8,851 bases of DNA from Actinomycetota bacterium. Its GTDB lineage: Bacteria; Actinomycetota; Actinomycetes; Nanopelagicales; Nanopelagicaceae. A model generated the notes under the pieces. The model was not told where the DNA came from. It was given only the letters and a program-made list of their open reading frames with translations, and did not search any database. The position numbers and the translations under genes were made by a program. The DNA is taken from contig JAPLBK010000003.1 of assembly GCA_026392775.1 (NCBI GenBank), forward strand, positions 1-8,851. Direction: 5' to 3'. This document shows positions 1-7,541 of the stretch, one piece after another (within the stretch, counting starts at the first letter, position 1; each line of letters starts with the position of its first letter).

Positions 1-153
1 ATCGGACACACCATCGCAGTACACGATGGTCGCAAGCACATCCCAGTTTTCATTACTGACGCGATGGTTGGACACAAGCTTGGTGAGTTCTCACCAACTC
101 GTACCTTCCGTGGTCACGTCAAGGGCGACGATCGGAGAGCAACACGTGCCTAA
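1..153 (+). CDS. rpsS: 30S ribosomal protein S19, C-terminal part (5' truncated by window edge)
   Basis: The window opens inside this gene. Frame 1 gives 50 residues, from [13 protein letters not shown] through the S19 hallmark stretch [16 protein letters not shown], to a TAA at 151-153. Family members are about 92-93 residues, so roughly 43 N-terminal residues lie upstream of the window. S19 forms a complex with S13 in the head of the 30S subunit and contacts the A-site tRNA region of 16S rRNA. The C-terminal tail (GDDRRATRA) is basic, as is usual. The last 8 bases overlap the start of rplV, which suggests translational coupling. Identification is secure; only the start is unseen. Confidence 0.97.
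   Translation: MGHTIAVHDGRKHIPVFITDAMVGHKLGEFSPTRTFRGHVKGDDRRATRA
134..139 (+). promoter_or_regulatory. Shine-Dalgarno site fixing the rplV GTG start
   Basis: GGAGAG lies six bases before the GTG at 146, inside the last codons of rpsS. The frame is open back to an ATG at 26, but that upstream stretch is rpsS coding sequence in another frame and looks nothing like L22. The purine-rich site therefore supports the GTG at 146 as the real start. Confidence 0.7.
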
Positions 154-568
154 TACAACTCCAAACGTAGATACAACTCAAGCTCCTTTGATCGCGCGTG
201 CAATCTTGCGCGACATTCGCCACACACCACAGAAGGCTCGACGTATCGTCAACCTGATTCGTGGACAGCGTGCCGATGAAGCTCTATCAATTTTGAAGTT
301 TGCTCCACAAGCTGCAGGCAGCGATGTGTTCACACTTCTTAACAGCGCCGTTGCAAATGCAAAGGCTAAGAACCCAGCTATCCGCGATGCTTCAGAGCTC
401 TGGGTAGTAGAAGCACTTGTCGATGAGGGCCGCACAATGAAGCGCTTTCGTCCACGTGCACAAGGTCGCGGTTTCCGTATCTTGAAGCGTTCATCACACA
501 TCTCAGTCGCAGTAAGCGATGTAAAAACCGCTTCTAAAACTATGAACAAGAAGGGAGCGACCAAGTAA
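146..568 (+). CDS. rplV: 50S ribosomal protein L22
   Basis: From the GTG at 146 this gives 140 residues. L22 binds 23S rRNA early in assembly, and its long beta-hairpin lines the polypeptide exit tunnel. The core starts near residue 17 ([19 protein letters not shown], with the conserved TPxKARR element). The tunnel hairpin is the basic stretch around residues 95-115 ([19 protein letters not shown]). About 14 Thr/Asn/Pro-rich residues precede the core as a short N-terminal extension, and a Lys-rich tail ([10 protein letters not shown]) ends the protein. The start overlaps rpsS by 8 bases and the stop overlaps rpsC by one base (TAATG). An upstream in-frame ATG at 26 was rejected because it would add 40 residues read from the rpsS frame. 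Confidence 0.96.
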   Translation: MPNTTPNVDTTQAPLIARAILRDIRHTPQKARRIVNLIRGQRADEALSILKFAPQAAGSDVFTLLNSAVANAKAKNPAIRDASELWVVEALVDEGRTMKRFRPRAQGRGFRILKRSSHISVAVSDVKTASKTMNKKGATK

Positions 569-1341
569 TGGGTCAAAAAGTAAACCCACACGGCTTCCGT
601 CTCGGCATTACAACTGAATTTAAGTCACGTTGGTATGCAGACAAGTTGTACAAGGATTACGTCAAGGAAGATGTCGAAATCCGTCGCTTGATGCAAAAAG
701 GTATGGAGCGCGCTGGTGTATCTCGAATTGAAATCGAGCGCACACGCGATCGCGTCCGTATCGATCTCTTTACCGCTCGTCCAGGAATTGTTATTGGCCG
801 TCGTGGTCAAGAAGCAGATATCTTGCGTCAGCGTCTAGAGAAGCTAACTGGCAAGCAGGTTCAGCTTAATATTCTTGAAGTGAAGAACCCAGAAATCGAC
901 GCACAACTTGTTGCGCAGGGAATTGCCGAGCAACTTGCTGCACGTGTCTCTTTCCGTCGCGCAATGAAGAAGTCAATGCAGACCGCAATGAAGTCTGGCG
1001 CACAGGGCATTCGTGTTCAGTGCGGTGGTCGTCTAGGTGGGGCTGAAATGTCACGTTCTGAGTTCTATCGCGAAGGTCGCGTTCCATTGCACACACTTCG
1101 TGCCGATATTGATTATGGCTTCTATGAGGCTCATACAACTTTCGGTCGCTTGGGTGTAAAGGTATGGATCTACAAGGGCGAAATTATCGGTTCACGTGCA
1201 GATCGCGCAGCAACTGCTCTTGCAGAAGCACGCGCACCAAAGCCAGAACGTCGCGGACCACGTACTCCACGTGCACCTCGCGGTGAAGTAACTGTTTCTC
1301 ATACTGCACCAACTGCAACTGCGGAAGGAGCTGGGAACTAA
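568..1341 (+). CDS. rpsC: 30S ribosomal protein S3
   Basis: The product has 257 residues. S3 sits on the solvent side of the 30S head at the mRNA entry channel and takes part in mRNA unwinding. The N-terminus [14 protein letters not shown] is the standard S3 start. A type II KH domain follows, with its GxxG loop as GRRG at residues 77-80. The C-terminal S3 domain spans roughly residues 115-205 and contains [20 protein letters not shown] and a [13 protein letters not shown] end. Residues from about 210 form an Ala/Arg/Pro/Thr-rich tail absent from shorter homologues such as that of E. coli (about 233 residues) but common in Actinobacteria. It starts at the ATG of a TAATG overlap with rplV and ends in the same kind of overlap with rplP. 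Confidence 0.98.
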   Translation: MGQKVNPHGFRLGITTEFKSRWYADKLYKDYVKEDVEIRRLMQKGMERAGVSRIEIERTRDRVRIDLFTARPGIVIGRRGQEADILRQRLEKLTGKQVQLNILEVKNPEIDAQLVAQGIAEQLAARVSFRRAMKKSMQTAMKSGAQGIRVQCGGRLGGAEMSRSEFYREGRVPLHTLRADIDYGFYEAHTTFGRLGVKVWIYKGEIIGSRADRAATALAEARAPKPERRGPRTPRAPRGEVTVSHTAPTATAEGAGN

Positions 1342-1754
1342 TGTTAATTCCACGTCGTGTTAAGCACCGTAAGCAGCACCACCCATCCCGTAGTGGTGCG
1401 GCAAAGGGCGGAACTGCAGTTGCATTTGGCGATTATGGTTTGCAAGCTCTAGAGCCTGCTTACGTAACAAACCGTCAGATTGAATCTGCACGTATCGCAA
1501 TGACTCGTTACATCAAGCGTGGTGGAAAGGTTTGGATCAATATTTATCCAGATCGTCCACTCACAAAGAAGCCAGCTGAAACTCGTATGGGTTCTGGTAA
1601 AGGCTCACCTGAATGGTGGATTGCAAACGTAAAGCCAGGACGCGTTATGTTTGAAATCTCTGGTGTTACAGAAGCAATTGCTAATGAAGCTATGCGACTT
1701 GCTTCGCACAAGCTTCCTATGAAGTGTCGAGTGGTAAAGCGTGAGGAGGCATAA
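1341..1754 (+). CDS. rplP: 50S ribosomal protein L16
   Basis: The product has 137 residues, the usual length for bacterial L16. L16 is a late-assembling 50S protein near the A site that helps position aminoacyl-tRNA and shape the peptidyl-transferase centre. The N-terminus [14 protein letters not shown] is typical. [42 protein letters not shown] contains the family signature, including the conserved Arg-Met-Gly-x-Gly-Lys-Gly loop that reaches towards the catalytic centre. The C-terminal part ([17 protein letters not shown]) matches the family. It starts in a TAATG overlap with rpsC and is followed without any gap by the GTG of rpmC. Confidence 0.98.
   Translation: MLIPRRVKHRKQHHPSRSGAAKGGTAVAFGDYGLQALEPAYVTNRQIESARIAMTRYIKRGGKVWINIYPDRPLTKKPAETRMGSGKGSPEWWIANVKPGRVMFEISGVTEAIANEAMRLASHKLPMKCRVVKREEA
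1743..1749 (+). promoter_or_regulatory. Strong Shine-Dalgarno site for rpmC
   Basis: GAGGAGG lies five bases before the GTG at 1755, within the last codons of rplP. It is among the best matches to the anti-Shine-Dalgarno sequence in the window and supports the non-ATG start of rpmC. Confidence 0.75.
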
Positions 1755-1970
1755 GTGGCTATTACAACTAATGAAGAGCTCCGCCAATTATCAGCTGAAG
1801 ATTTAACCGGTAAGGTGCGCGAGTTGAAGGAAGAACTATTCAACCTTCGATTCCAAGCAGCTACTGGTCAACTTGAAAGCCACGGTCGCTTAAGCGCTGT
1901 GCGCAAAGAAATTGCTCGCGTATACACAATTGTTCGCGAGCGCGAATTAGGAATCGGAGGAGCTGCGTAA
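1755..1970 (+). CDS. rpmC: 50S ribosomal protein L29
   Basis: The product has 71 residues and starts at a GTG directly after the rplP stop codon. L29 is a small helical hairpin protein next to L23 at the exit tunnel mouth, where signal recognition particle and trigger factor dock. Two predicted long helices are visible (about residues 7-35 and 41-65), and the central signature reads [33 protein letters not shown]. It is somewhat longer than the minimal 60-65 residue forms because of a short tail ending in GIGGAA. The GTG start is supported by the strong Shine-Dalgarno site just upstream. The stop overlaps the rpsQ ATG in TAATG. Confidence 0.97.
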   Translation: MAITTNEELRQLSAEDLTGKVRELKEELFNLRFQAATGQLESHGRLSAVRKEIARVYTIVRERELGIGGAA

Positions 1971-2239
1971 TGACAACAACAGAAGCAGATCGCAGCGACC
2001 GTAAGGTCCGTGAAGGAATTGTTGTGAGCGACAAGATGGATAAGACCATCACTGTTGAGGTATCAAATCGTGTGAAGCACGGTATGTACTCAAAGGTTAT
2101 GTCTCGCTCTAGCAAGCTAAAAGCACATGACGAGCAGAACGTTGCCGGCATGGGCGATCGTGTACTCATCATGGAAACTCGTCCATTGTCAGCAACAAAG
2201 CGCTGGCGTTTGGTCGAGATTCTCGAGAAGGCAAAGTAA
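1970..2239 (+). CDS. rpsQ: 30S ribosomal protein S17
   Basis: The product has 89 residues. S17 is a primary 16S rRNA-binding protein of the 30S body with an OB fold. The visible core runs from [24 protein letters not shown] to the family element around [23 protein letters not shown]. About 12 acidic and polar residues precede the core, a small N-terminal extension common in Actinobacteria. The start lies in a TAATG overlap with rpmC and is preceded by GGAGGAG. It is separated from rplN by 18 bases. Identification is secure. Confidence 0.97.
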   Translation: MTTTEADRSDRKVREGIVVSDKMDKTITVEVSNRVKHGMYSKVMSRSSKLKAHDEQNVAGMGDRVLIMETRPLSATKRWRLVEILEKAK

Positions 2240-2257
2240 GGGGCTGGTGGATAACTC

Positions 2258-2626
2258 ATGATTCAACAAGAATCGCGCCTAGGTGTTGCGGATAACACAG
2301 GAGCTAAAGAGCTTCTCTGTATTCGTGTGCTCGGTGGATCCAAGCGCCGTTATGCCGGTATCGGAGACATCATCGTCTGTTCTGTTAAGGATGCAATTCC
2401 TGGCGGACAAGTCAAGAAGGGTGAAGTCGTTAAGGCTGTCATCGTTCGTACTGTAAAAGAGCGTCGTCGTCCAGATGGTTCTTACATCAAGTTTGATGAA
2501 AATGCCGCAGTGATCTTGAAGGCTGATGGCGAACCACGTGGAACTCGTATCTTCGGACCGGTTGCACGTGAACTTCGCGATAAGAAGTACATGAAGATCA
2601 TCTCGCTAGCACCGGAGGTGTTATAA
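2258..2626 (+). CDS. rplN: 50S ribosomal protein L14
   Basis: The product has 122 residues, the standard length of bacterial L14. L14 lies at the subunit interface, forms intersubunit bridges with 16S rRNA, and is the docking point for the silencing factor RsfS. It begins [22 protein letters not shown] and contains the conserved [25 protein letters not shown] stretch. The C-terminal part, FDENAAVIL followed by [13 protein letters not shown], is the L14 hallmark. The GGTGG at 2246-2250 lies seven bases before the ATG and serves as ribosome binding site. It is followed by rplX after two bases. Confidence 0.98.
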   Translation: MIQQESRLGVADNTGAKELLCIRVLGGSKRRYAGIGDIIVCSVKDAIPGGQVKKGEVVKAVIVRTVKERRRPDGSYIKFDENAAVILKADGEPRGTRIFGPVARELRDKKYMKIISLAPEVL

Positions 2627-2628
2627 AC

Positions 2629-2940
2629 ATGGCCAAGATTAAGAAAAATGACACTGTTCTGGTTATCGCCGGGAAAGATCGCGGCGTAACTGGAAAAGTT
2701 CTAGATGTCGATGGAAATCGCATCCTTGTTGAAGGTGTTAACCGCCAAAAGCGTCACACCAAAGAATCAACTGGAGATCGCGGCGTCAAAGTCGGCGGAA
2801 TCATCACTGTAGAAGCATCCATTCATATTTCAAATGTCATGGTCACAGATGGCGATGGCAAGGCAACTCGTCTTGGCGTTCGCAAGGATGACGAAGGCAA
2901 GAATGTTCGCGTTTCACGTCGCACCGGAAAGGACATCTAA
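2629..2940 (+). CDS. rplX: 50S ribosomal protein L24
   Basis: The product has 103 residues. L24 is an assembly initiator of the 50S subunit that binds the 5' part of 23S rRNA and lies near the tunnel exit. A KOW motif occupies roughly residues 5-35 ([20 protein letters not shown]), followed by [14 protein letters not shown] and HISNVMV, both typical of the family. A strong Shine-Dalgarno sequence, GGAGGTG at 2614-2620, lies eight bases before the ATG and overlaps the end of rplN. The stop overlaps the start of rplE as TAATG. Confidence 0.97.
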   Translation: MAKIKKNDTVLVIAGKDRGVTGKVLDVDGNRILVEGVNRQKRHTKESTGDRGVKVGGIITVEASIHISNVMVTDGDGKATRLGVRKDDEGKNVRVSRRTGKDI

Positions 2941-3497
2941 TGTCAACAACGTTAGACGTACGTCTTAAGGCTAAGTACAAGAGCGAAATAGCTCCAGCAC
3001 TTGCGGCCCAATTCGGATTAAAGAACGTGATGCAGATTCCAAACCTGACCAAGATTGTGGTCAACATGGGTGTGGGCGATGCAGCTCGCGATTCAAAGCT
3101 TATTGAAGGTGCAATCCGTGATCTAGCAACTATCACTGGCCAAAAGCCACAGGTAACTAAGTCACGTAAATCAATTGCGCAGTTCAAGCTTCGCGAGAAT
3201 CAGCCAATCGGTGCGCACGTAACAATGCGCGGAGATCGCATGTGGGAGTTTGCAGATCGTTTGCTTTCAATCTCACTTCCACGTATTCGTGACTTCCGTG
3301 GTCTATCACCAAAGCAGTTTGATGGAAAAGGAAACTACACATTCGGCCTAACCGAGCAGGTTGTATTCCCAGAAATCGAACAGGACAAGATTGATCGTCC
3401 ACGCGGTATGGATATCACCATTGTTACTACAGCAAAGAATGATGAAGAAGGTCGCGCACTACTCAAGGCGCTCGGCTTTCCATTCAAGGAGGCATAA
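2940..3497 (+). CDS. rplE: 50S ribosomal protein L5
   Basis: The product has 185 residues, within the usual 178-190 range. L5 binds 5S rRNA together with L18 and sits in the central protuberance, where it touches P-site tRNA and bridges to S13. Family stretches visible are [26 protein letters not shown] near residues 33-58, the [24 protein letters not shown] segment, and the C-terminal [30 protein letters not shown]. It starts in a TAATG overlap with rplX and ends three bases before rpsN. In E. coli the S8 repressor binds near this gene's start. I could not recognise such a site here. Confidence 0.98.
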   Translation: MSTTLDVRLKAKYKSEIAPALAAQFGLKNVMQIPNLTKIVVNMGVGDAARDSKLIEGAIRDLATITGQKPQVTKSRKSIAQFKLRENQPIGAHVTMRGDRMWEFADRLLSISLPRIRDFRGLSPKQFDGKGNYTFGLTEQVVFPEIEQDKIDRPRGMDITIVTTAKNDEEGRALLKALGFPFKEA

Positions 3498-3500
3498 GAG

Positions 3501-3686
3501 ATGGCAAAGACATCACTGAAAGTTAAAGCAGCTCGCAAGCCAAAGTTCAAGGTTCGCGGCTATACCCGTTGCCAGCGTTGTGGTCGCCCACACGCTGTCT
3601 ACCAAAAGTTTGGAATTTGTCGCGTGTGCTTCCGTGAAATGGCGCACCGTGGTGAACTTCCTGGCATCACCAAGGCATCTTGGTAA
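3501..3686 (+). CDS. rpsN: 30S ribosomal protein S14, zinc-binding (type Z)
   Basis: The product has 61 residues, the length of the short zinc form rather than the roughly 100-residue zinc-free form. S14 is in the 30S head near S3 and S10. Four cysteines at residues 24, 27, 40 and 43 form the C-x2-C-x12-C-x2-C zinc site (RCQRCGRP then GICRVCFRE), and the end [11 protein letters not shown] is the family signature. The basic N-terminus is typical. AAGGAGG at 3486-3492, overlapping the end of rplE, is the ribosome binding site. The gene is followed by the largest gap in the window. Confidence 0.98.
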   Translation: MAKTSLKVKAARKPKFKVRGYTRCQRCGRPHAVYQKFGICRVCFREMAHRGELPGITKASW

Positions 3687-3760
3687 TCCGTTCTATCCAA
3701 TAACTACAACGAAATAGGTCCGTTAAGGAAACCAGTTCGAGAAAGGCCACGAGGCCACGT
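3687..3760 (+). other. rpsN-rpsH spacer, the largest intergenic gap (74 bases)
   Basis: No open frame resembling a protein and no clear terminator hairpin or promoter is visible. The end of the spacer holds a tandem 8-base repeat and a GAGG at 3751-3754 that can serve as ribosome binding site for rpsH. AAGGAAA at 3725-3731 is purine-rich but about 30 bases from the start codon, too far to act as a normal Shine-Dalgarno site. Confidence 0.6.
3744..3759 (+). repeat. Perfect tandem duplication of an 8-mer at the rpsH ribosome binding site
   Basis: AGGCCACG occurs at 3744-3751 and again at 3752-3759, ending one base before the rpsH ATG. The duplication places a second AGG close to the start codon. 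Without it, GAGAAAGG (now 3739-3746) would sit at normal spacing from the ATG. It may be a chance repeat or a slippage product. Confidence 0.75.
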
Positions 3761-4025
3761 ATGACAATGACAGATCCGATCGCAGACATGTTGACTCGTC
3801 TGCGCAATTCTTGAACTTAAGTTTGGTGCAAACCGTGAGCGTTCAATCGCTGGTTTGCGTCGAGTAAGCAAGCCAGGACTTCGCGTTTACGCAAAGTCAA
3901 CAGCTCTACCAAAAGTACTTGGTGGACTTGGCGTTGCAATCATTTCAACTTCATCTGGATTGCTTACTGATAAGCAAGCCAATAAGCAGGGCGTAGGCGG
4001 AGAAGTTCTCGCCTATGTATGGTGA
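3761..4025 (+). pseudogene. rpsH: 30S ribosomal protein S8, internally deleted and frameshifted
   Basis: S8 is a primary 16S rRNA-binding protein of the 30S platform and, in E. coli, the translational repressor of the spc operon. The ATG at 3761 starts [16 protein letters not shown], a textbook S8 N-terminus, but the frame hits TGA at 3812-3814 after 17 codons. S8 homology resumes in the +1 frame at 3810 with [15 protein letters not shown] and continues unbroken for 71 residues through the signature [20 protein letters not shown] to a TGA at 4023-4025. The pieces add up to about 87 S8-like residues against the usual 132-135. About 45 codons (roughly residues 17-62, most of the N-terminal domain) are therefore missing, and the lost length must be 3n+2 bases. 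The downstream piece has no ATG or GTG start at its head. As written it cannot give functional S8. The flanking genes are intact, so an assembly or sequencing artefact is the leading explanation. Confidence 0.9.
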
Positions 4026-4032
4026 TCGATAA

Positions 4033-4572
4033 ATGTCACGTATTGGTCGCATGCCTATCACCGTCCCAAGCGGCGTTGAAGTAACAATCGCTGGACAGAA
4101 CGTTGCAATCAAGGGACCTAAGGGTTCTCTTGCACTCAATGTTGCTGAGCCAATTCAAGTTTCACACGCAGAAGGTGTGATCACAGTTGCACGTCCAAAT
4201 GAAGAGCGCATCACACGTTCTCTTCACGGCCTATCTCGCACACTTGTTGCGAACATGGTTGAGGGCGTAACTAAGGGTTACACACTCGCAATCGAAATCG
4301 TTGGTGTTGGTTACCGCGTTGCTGAAAAGGGTAAGAACCTAGAGTTCCAACTTGGATACAGCCACAACATCGATTTCCCAGCACCTGAAGGAATCACCTT
4401 CAAGGTTGAATCACCAACTAAGTTCTATATTTCTGGAATTGATAAGCAGTTGGTCGGCGAAGTTGCTGCCAAAGTAAAGAAGCTTCGTAAGGCTGATCCT
4501 TATAAGGGTAAGGGCTTACGTCTGACTGGTGAAACCGTTCGCCGCAAGCAAGGAAAGACGGGTAAGAAATAA
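4033..4572 (+). CDS. rplF: 50S ribosomal protein L6
   Basis: The product has 179 residues, the usual length. L6 binds 23S rRNA near the sarcin-ricin loop and the base of the L7/L12 stalk, next to the factor-binding site. It consists of two similar alpha/beta domains. The start [17 protein letters not shown] is typical, the second domain begins around residue 85 ([30 protein letters not shown]), and the C-terminal signature DPYKGKGLR appears at about residues 155-163, followed by a Lys-rich tail. It begins seven bases after the rpsH stop; GGTGAT at 4021-4026 is a modest ribosome binding site. The stop overlaps rplR (TAATG). Confidence 0.98.
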   Translation: MSRIGRMPITVPSGVEVTIAGQNVAIKGPKGSLALNVAEPIQVSHAEGVITVARPNEERITRSLHGLSRTLVANMVEGVTKGYTLAIEIVGVGYRVAEKGKNLEFQLGYSHNIDFPAPEGITFKVESPTKFYISGIDKQLVGEVAAKVKKLRKADPYKGKGLRLTGETVRRKQGKTGKK

Positions 4573-4949
4573 TGGCTATTGGTGTAAAGGTCCGCAAAGG
4601 TTCGGCTACAAATGCCCGTGCCCGTCGTGCTTTCCGTGTTCGCAAGAAGGTTTCTGGAACAGCGCAACGTCCACGCTTAGTCGTTTCACGATCATCACGT
4701 CACTTGTTCGTGCAGGTTATCAACGATGAACTAGGCAAGACAATTGCCTCCGCTTCAACAATGGAAGCAAATTTCCGTACTGACAAAGCAGACAAGAGTG
4801 CAAAGGCAAAGGCAATTGGTGCGTTAATCGCATCACGTGCAAAAGATGCTGGCGTTTCAACTGTCGTCTTTGACCGTGCTGGTAATAAGTATCACGGTCG
4901 CATTGCAGCAGTTGCTGACAGTGCGCGCGAGAATGGATTGGAGTTCTAA
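4572..4949 (+). CDS. rplR: 50S ribosomal protein L18
   Basis: The product has 125 residues. L18 binds 5S rRNA with L5 and helps attach it to the central protuberance. The basic N-terminus (residues 1-30, rich in Arg and Lys) is followed by the core [31 protein letters not shown] and the C-terminal [29 protein letters not shown], where FDRxGxxYHGR is the clearest family mark. It starts in a TAATG overlap with rplF and ends in another with rpsE, so translation of the three genes is probably coupled. Confidence 0.97.
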   Translation: MAIGVKVRKGSATNARARRAFRVRKKVSGTAQRPRLVVSRSSRHLFVQVINDELGKTIASASTMEANFRTDKADKSAKAKAIGALIASRAKDAGVSTVVFDRAGNKYHGRIAAVADSARENGLEF

Positions 4950-5575
4950 TGGCTGAGACAACTACACAAGCTCCTGTAGCAGCAGGCAACGAGCGTGGTA
5001 ATTCAGGCAAAGGTCGCGGTGAACGCCGCGAACGCCGCGATGATCGCGAAAAAGAAAAGAACCCATTCATGGAGCGCGTTGTGTTCATCAACCGCGTATC
5101 TAAAGTTGTTAAGGGTGGACGTCGTTTCTCATTCACTGCTCTAGTTGTTGTCGGTGACGGCAATGGCCAGGTCGGTATTGGTTACGGAAAGTCTAAGGAA
5201 GTTCCAGCAGCAATTGCTAAGGCAGTAGAAGAGGCAAAGAAATCTTTCTTCACTGTTCCACGCGTTCAAGGAACTGTTCCTCACCCAGTACAAGGTGAAA
5301 CAGCAGCTGGCGTAGTTCTACTTCGCCCAGCTAGCCCAGGTACCGGAGTTATTGCTGGTGGCCCAGTGCGTGCAGTACTTGAGTGCGCAGGCATCACAGA
5401 TGTATTGACCAAGTCTCTTGGATCTAACAATGCAATCAACATGGTTCACGCAACCGTTACTGCATTGAAGATGCTTGAAAGCCCAGCACAAATTGCTGCG
5501 CGTCGTGGTCGTCCATTAGAAGATGTTGCACCTGCAGCAATTATCCGCGCATTACAGACAACGGTAGGTGCATAA
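4949..5575 (+). CDS. rpsE: 30S ribosomal protein S5
   Basis: The product has 208 residues, about 40 longer than the E. coli form. S5 lies at the mRNA entry channel beside S3 and S4 and affects decoding accuracy. Residues 1-40 are a polar, charged extension containing the repeated ERRERR and KEKNPF, typical of actinobacterial S5. The double-stranded RNA-binding-like domain follows at about residues 41-105 ([20 protein letters not shown], then [21 protein letters not shown]). The C-terminal domain includes [26 protein letters not shown]. It overlaps rplR and rpmD by one base each. Confidence 0.98.
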   Translation: MAETTTQAPVAAGNERGNSGKGRGERRERRDDREKEKNPFMERVVFINRVSKVVKGGRRFSFTALVVVGDGNGQVGIGYGKSKEVPAAIAKAVEEAKKSFFTVPRVQGTVPHPVQGETAAGVVLLRPASPGTGVIAGGPVRAVLECAGITDVLTKSLGSNNAINMVHATVTALKMLESPAQIAARRGRPLEDVAPAAIIRALQTTVGA

Positions 5576-5757
5576 TGCCTCGCTTAAAAGTAACTCAGAT
5601 TCGTTCAAAGGTTGGCAACAAGCCAGAGCTTCGCGACACACTTCGTTCATTGGGCTTAAAGCGCATCAACGATGTTGTTGTTAAAGAAGATCGTCCAGAA
5701 ATTCGAGGAATGGTTCACGCCGTTCGTCACATGATCACAGTTGAGGAGGTTGAATAA
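5575..5757 (+). CDS. rpmD: 50S ribosomal protein L30
   Basis: The product has 60 residues, the size of the short bacterial L30. L30 binds 23S rRNA on the solvent side of the 50S subunit. The sequence [29 protein letters not shown] shows the conserved first strand and helix, and [25 protein letters not shown] completes the fold. It starts in a TAATG overlap with rpsE. Its last codons carry GAGGAGGT (5743-5750), the ribosome binding site of rplO, which starts two bases after its stop. Confidence 0.97.
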   Translation: MPRLKVTQIRSKVGNKPELRDTLRSLGLKRINDVVVKEDRPEIRGMVHAVRHMITVEEVE

Positions 5758-5759
5758 AG

Positions 5760-6200
5760 ATGACGCTAAAACTTCATCATCTACGTCCAGCTCCTGGTGC
5801 TAAGAAAGCTAAGGTTCGTAAGGGTCGCGGTGAAGCATCAAAGGGCAAGACAGCCGGTCGTGGTGGCAAGGGAACTCGTGCTCGTAACACAGTTCGCGCA
5901 GGTTTCGAAGGTGGCCAGCTACCTCTCGTCATGCGTTTGCCTAAGCTACGTGGTTTCAAGAACCCAGCTCGCATCGAATATCAGGCAGTCAATGTTTCAA
6001 CTATTAACGCACTTTTCCCTAAGGGTGGAGACGTAACAGTTGCAGAGTTAATCGCTAAAGGCGCAGTTCGCGACAGCCTTCCAGTTAAGGTTCTCGGCAA
6101 TGGCGAAATCGATGTCAAGGTGACTGTAACTGCACATGCATTTTCATCATCAGCAGTCGACAAGATCACTGCAGCTGGCGGAAAGACCAACGTTCTTTAA
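5760..6200 (+). CDS. rplO: 50S ribosomal protein L15
   Basis: The product has 146 residues, the usual length. L15 is a late-assembling 50S protein with an extended N-terminal tail that reaches into 23S rRNA. The N-terminal half is Gly/Lys/Arg-rich ([38 protein letters not shown]), followed by the conserved [19 protein letters not shown]. The globular C-terminal domain ends with [22 protein letters not shown], the L15 signature region. A strong Shine-Dalgarno site in the end of rpmD precedes it. A 45-base gap separates it from secY. Confidence 0.98.
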   Translation: MTLKLHHLRPAPGAKKAKVRKGRGEASKGKTAGRGGKGTRARNTVRAGFEGGQLPLVMRLPKLRGFKNPARIEYQAVNVSTINALFPKGGDVTVAELIAKGAVRDSLPVKVLGNGEIDVKVTVTAHAFSSSAVDKITAAGGKTNVL

Positions 6201-6245
6201 TTAATTAGTTCGACTAAAGATTTAAAAAGGAAGAGGAGAAAATCA
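6201..6245 (+). promoter_or_regulatory. rplO-secY spacer with strong secY ribosome binding site
   Basis: This 45-base AT-rich gap is the second largest in the window. AGGAG at 6234-6238, within a longer purine run, lies seven bases before the secY ATG. The spacer also holds a small inverted repeat. I see no convincing -35/-10 pair, so a promoter for secY is possible but not shown. Confidence 0.6.
6205..6217 (+). repeat. Small inverted repeat after rplO
   Basis: TTAGT-TCG-ACTAA can form a five-base-pair stem with a three-base loop. It is AT-rich and short, with no following T-tract (purines follow), so it does not look like an intrinsic terminator. It could be a weak hairpin or a chance palindrome. 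Confidence 0.35.
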
Positions 6246-7541
6246 ATGCTTTCAGCATTTGGTATGGCCTTTAGGACACCAGATCTACGTAAGAAGATCT
6301 TCTTCACTCTTTCTATTATGGCGCTGTTCCGTTTTGGTTCAGTAGTTCCAACACCAGGTGTTTCATACACAAACGTTCAAGAATGTTTGAAGACTGTTCA
6401 ATCAGGTGGTCTTTTTGGTCTTATTAACTTGTTCAGCGGTGGTGCGCTTATTCAGCTCTCTGTTTTCGCACTTGGCATCATGCCTTACATCACCAGCTCA
6501 ATTATTGTTCAGCTTTTAACTGTTGTTATTCCTCGCTTTGAAGCACTAAAGCAAGAAGGACAGTCAGGAACTGCAAAGCTGACTCAGTACACACGTTATT
6601 TAACAATCGGTCTTGCAATCTTGCAGTCAACAGGTTTGATCGCAGTTGCTCGTACGCCAGGTCGTTTACTTGCAGGTTGCGATCTAGCAATCATTCCTGA
6701 TACTTCATGGCAACGTATTGTTACCATGATCTTCGTAATGACTGCAGGAACATCTGTAATCATGTGGTTGGGTGAATTAATCACTGATCGCGGTGTTGGT
6801 AACGGTATGTCTATCTTGATCTTCACTTCAATTGCAGCAGGATTCCCAAGCCAGCTATGGTCAATCAAGCTCCAAAAGGGCTTGTTTGCATTCCTTTTTG
6901 TTCTAGCTGTTGGTGTTTTGGTTGTTGCAGCAGTTGTCTTCGTTGAGCAAGCTCAGCGTCGTATTCCTGTTCAATATGCCAAGCGCATGGTTGGACGCCA
7001 GGCATACGGTGGAACAAGCACATACATCCCAATCAAGGTCAACCAGGCCGGTGTTATCCCAGTAATTTTTGCTTCATCACTTCTCTATATTCCTTCACTG
7101 ATTGTGAACTTCACAAACAGCCAGGCAGCATGGGCAGTATGGGTAAGCCGTAACTTTGTTAAGGGTGATCACCCAATTTATGTTGGCGCATATGCAGCAC
7201 TCATTATTTTCTTTACATACTTCTATGTTGCAATCACGTTTAACCCAGATGAGGTTGCAGATAATATGAAGAAGTACGGCGGATTTATCCCTGGTATTCG
7301 TGCAGGTCGCCCAACTTCTGAGTATCTACAGTATGTTCTCTCACGAATTACAGCCCCCGGTTCTTTGTATCTAGCACTCGTTGCCGTTATTCCTATCGGT
7401 GCCTTGATTCTCTTTGGTGCAACACAGAACTTCCCATTCGGTGGAACTGCGATCTTAATCGTTGTTGGTGTTGGTCTTGATACTGCAAAGCAGATCGAGT
7501 CACAGTTGCAGCAGCGTTCATATGAGGGATTCCTTAAGTAA
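6246..7541 (+). CDS. secY: Preprotein translocase subunit SecY
   Basis: The product has 431 residues, normal for SecY, the channel-forming subunit of the SecYEG translocon in the cytoplasmic membrane. Hydrophobic segments fit ten transmembrane helices, roughly at residues 17-35, 70-95, 118-135, 157-177, 186-200, 213-234, 268-288, 312-332, 372-391 and 396-412. The plug and lateral-gate region is visible at 55-95 (GGLFGLINLFSGGALIQL). The cytosolic loop before helix 7 carries RRIPVQYAKRMVGR. The SecA/ribosome-contact loop before helix 9 carries GGFIPGIRAGRPTSEYL, including the conserved Arg at residue 352. The C-terminus has QIESQLQQRSYEGFLK. A strong ribosome binding site supports the ATG. The stop overlaps adk as TAATG. 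Confidence 0.98.
   Translation: MLSAFGMAFRTPDLRKKIFFTLSIMALFRFGSVVPTPGVSYTNVQECLKTVQSGGLFGLINLFSGGALIQLSVFALGIMPYITSSIIVQLLTVVIPRFEALKQEGQSGTAKLTQYTRYLTIGLAILQSTGLIAVARTPGRLLAGCDLAIIPDTSWQRIVTMIFVMTAGTSVIMWLGELITDRGVGNGMSILIFTSIAAGFPSQLWSIKLQKGLFAFLFVLAVGVLVVAAVVFVEQAQRRIPVQYAKRMVGRQAYGGTSTYIPIKVNQAGVIPVIFASSLLYIPSLIVNFTNSQAAWAVWVSRNFVKGDHPIYVGAYAALIIFFTYFYVAITFNPDEVADNMKKYGGFIPGIRAGRPTSEYLQYVLSRITAPGSLYLALVAVIPIGALILFGATQNFPFGGTAILIVVGVGLDTAKQIESQLQQRSYEGFLK

Noticed and set aside
26..145. Extension of rplV to an upstream ATG at 26
   Set aside because: The extra 40 residues are rpsS coding sequence read in another frame and do not resemble L22; the GTG at 146 has a well-spaced GGAGAG.
178..591. 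Long minus-strand open frame (137 residues) opposite rplV
   Set aside because: It is a shadow of rplV, with no recognisable domain and no operon context on that strand.
3806..3815. Programmed frameshift as an explanation for the two rpsH frames
   Set aside because: A frameshift would not restore the roughly 45 missing codons, and no slippery heptamer with a downstream structure is evident at the junction.
3951..4139. Minus-strand 62-residue frame over the end of rpsH and start of rplF
   Set aside because: It is antisense to conserved S8 and L6 coding sequence with no protein signature.
4529..4729. Plus-strand 66-residue frame across rplF/rplR
   Set aside because: It is an alternate reading of strongly supported L6 and L18 coding sequence, with no own ribosome binding site or motif.
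5011..5040. Short repeated sequence in rpsE (GAACGCCGCGAACGCCGCGA)
   Set aside because: It simply encodes the Glu-Arg-Arg repeat of the charged S5 N-terminal extension, which is normal for Actinobacteria.
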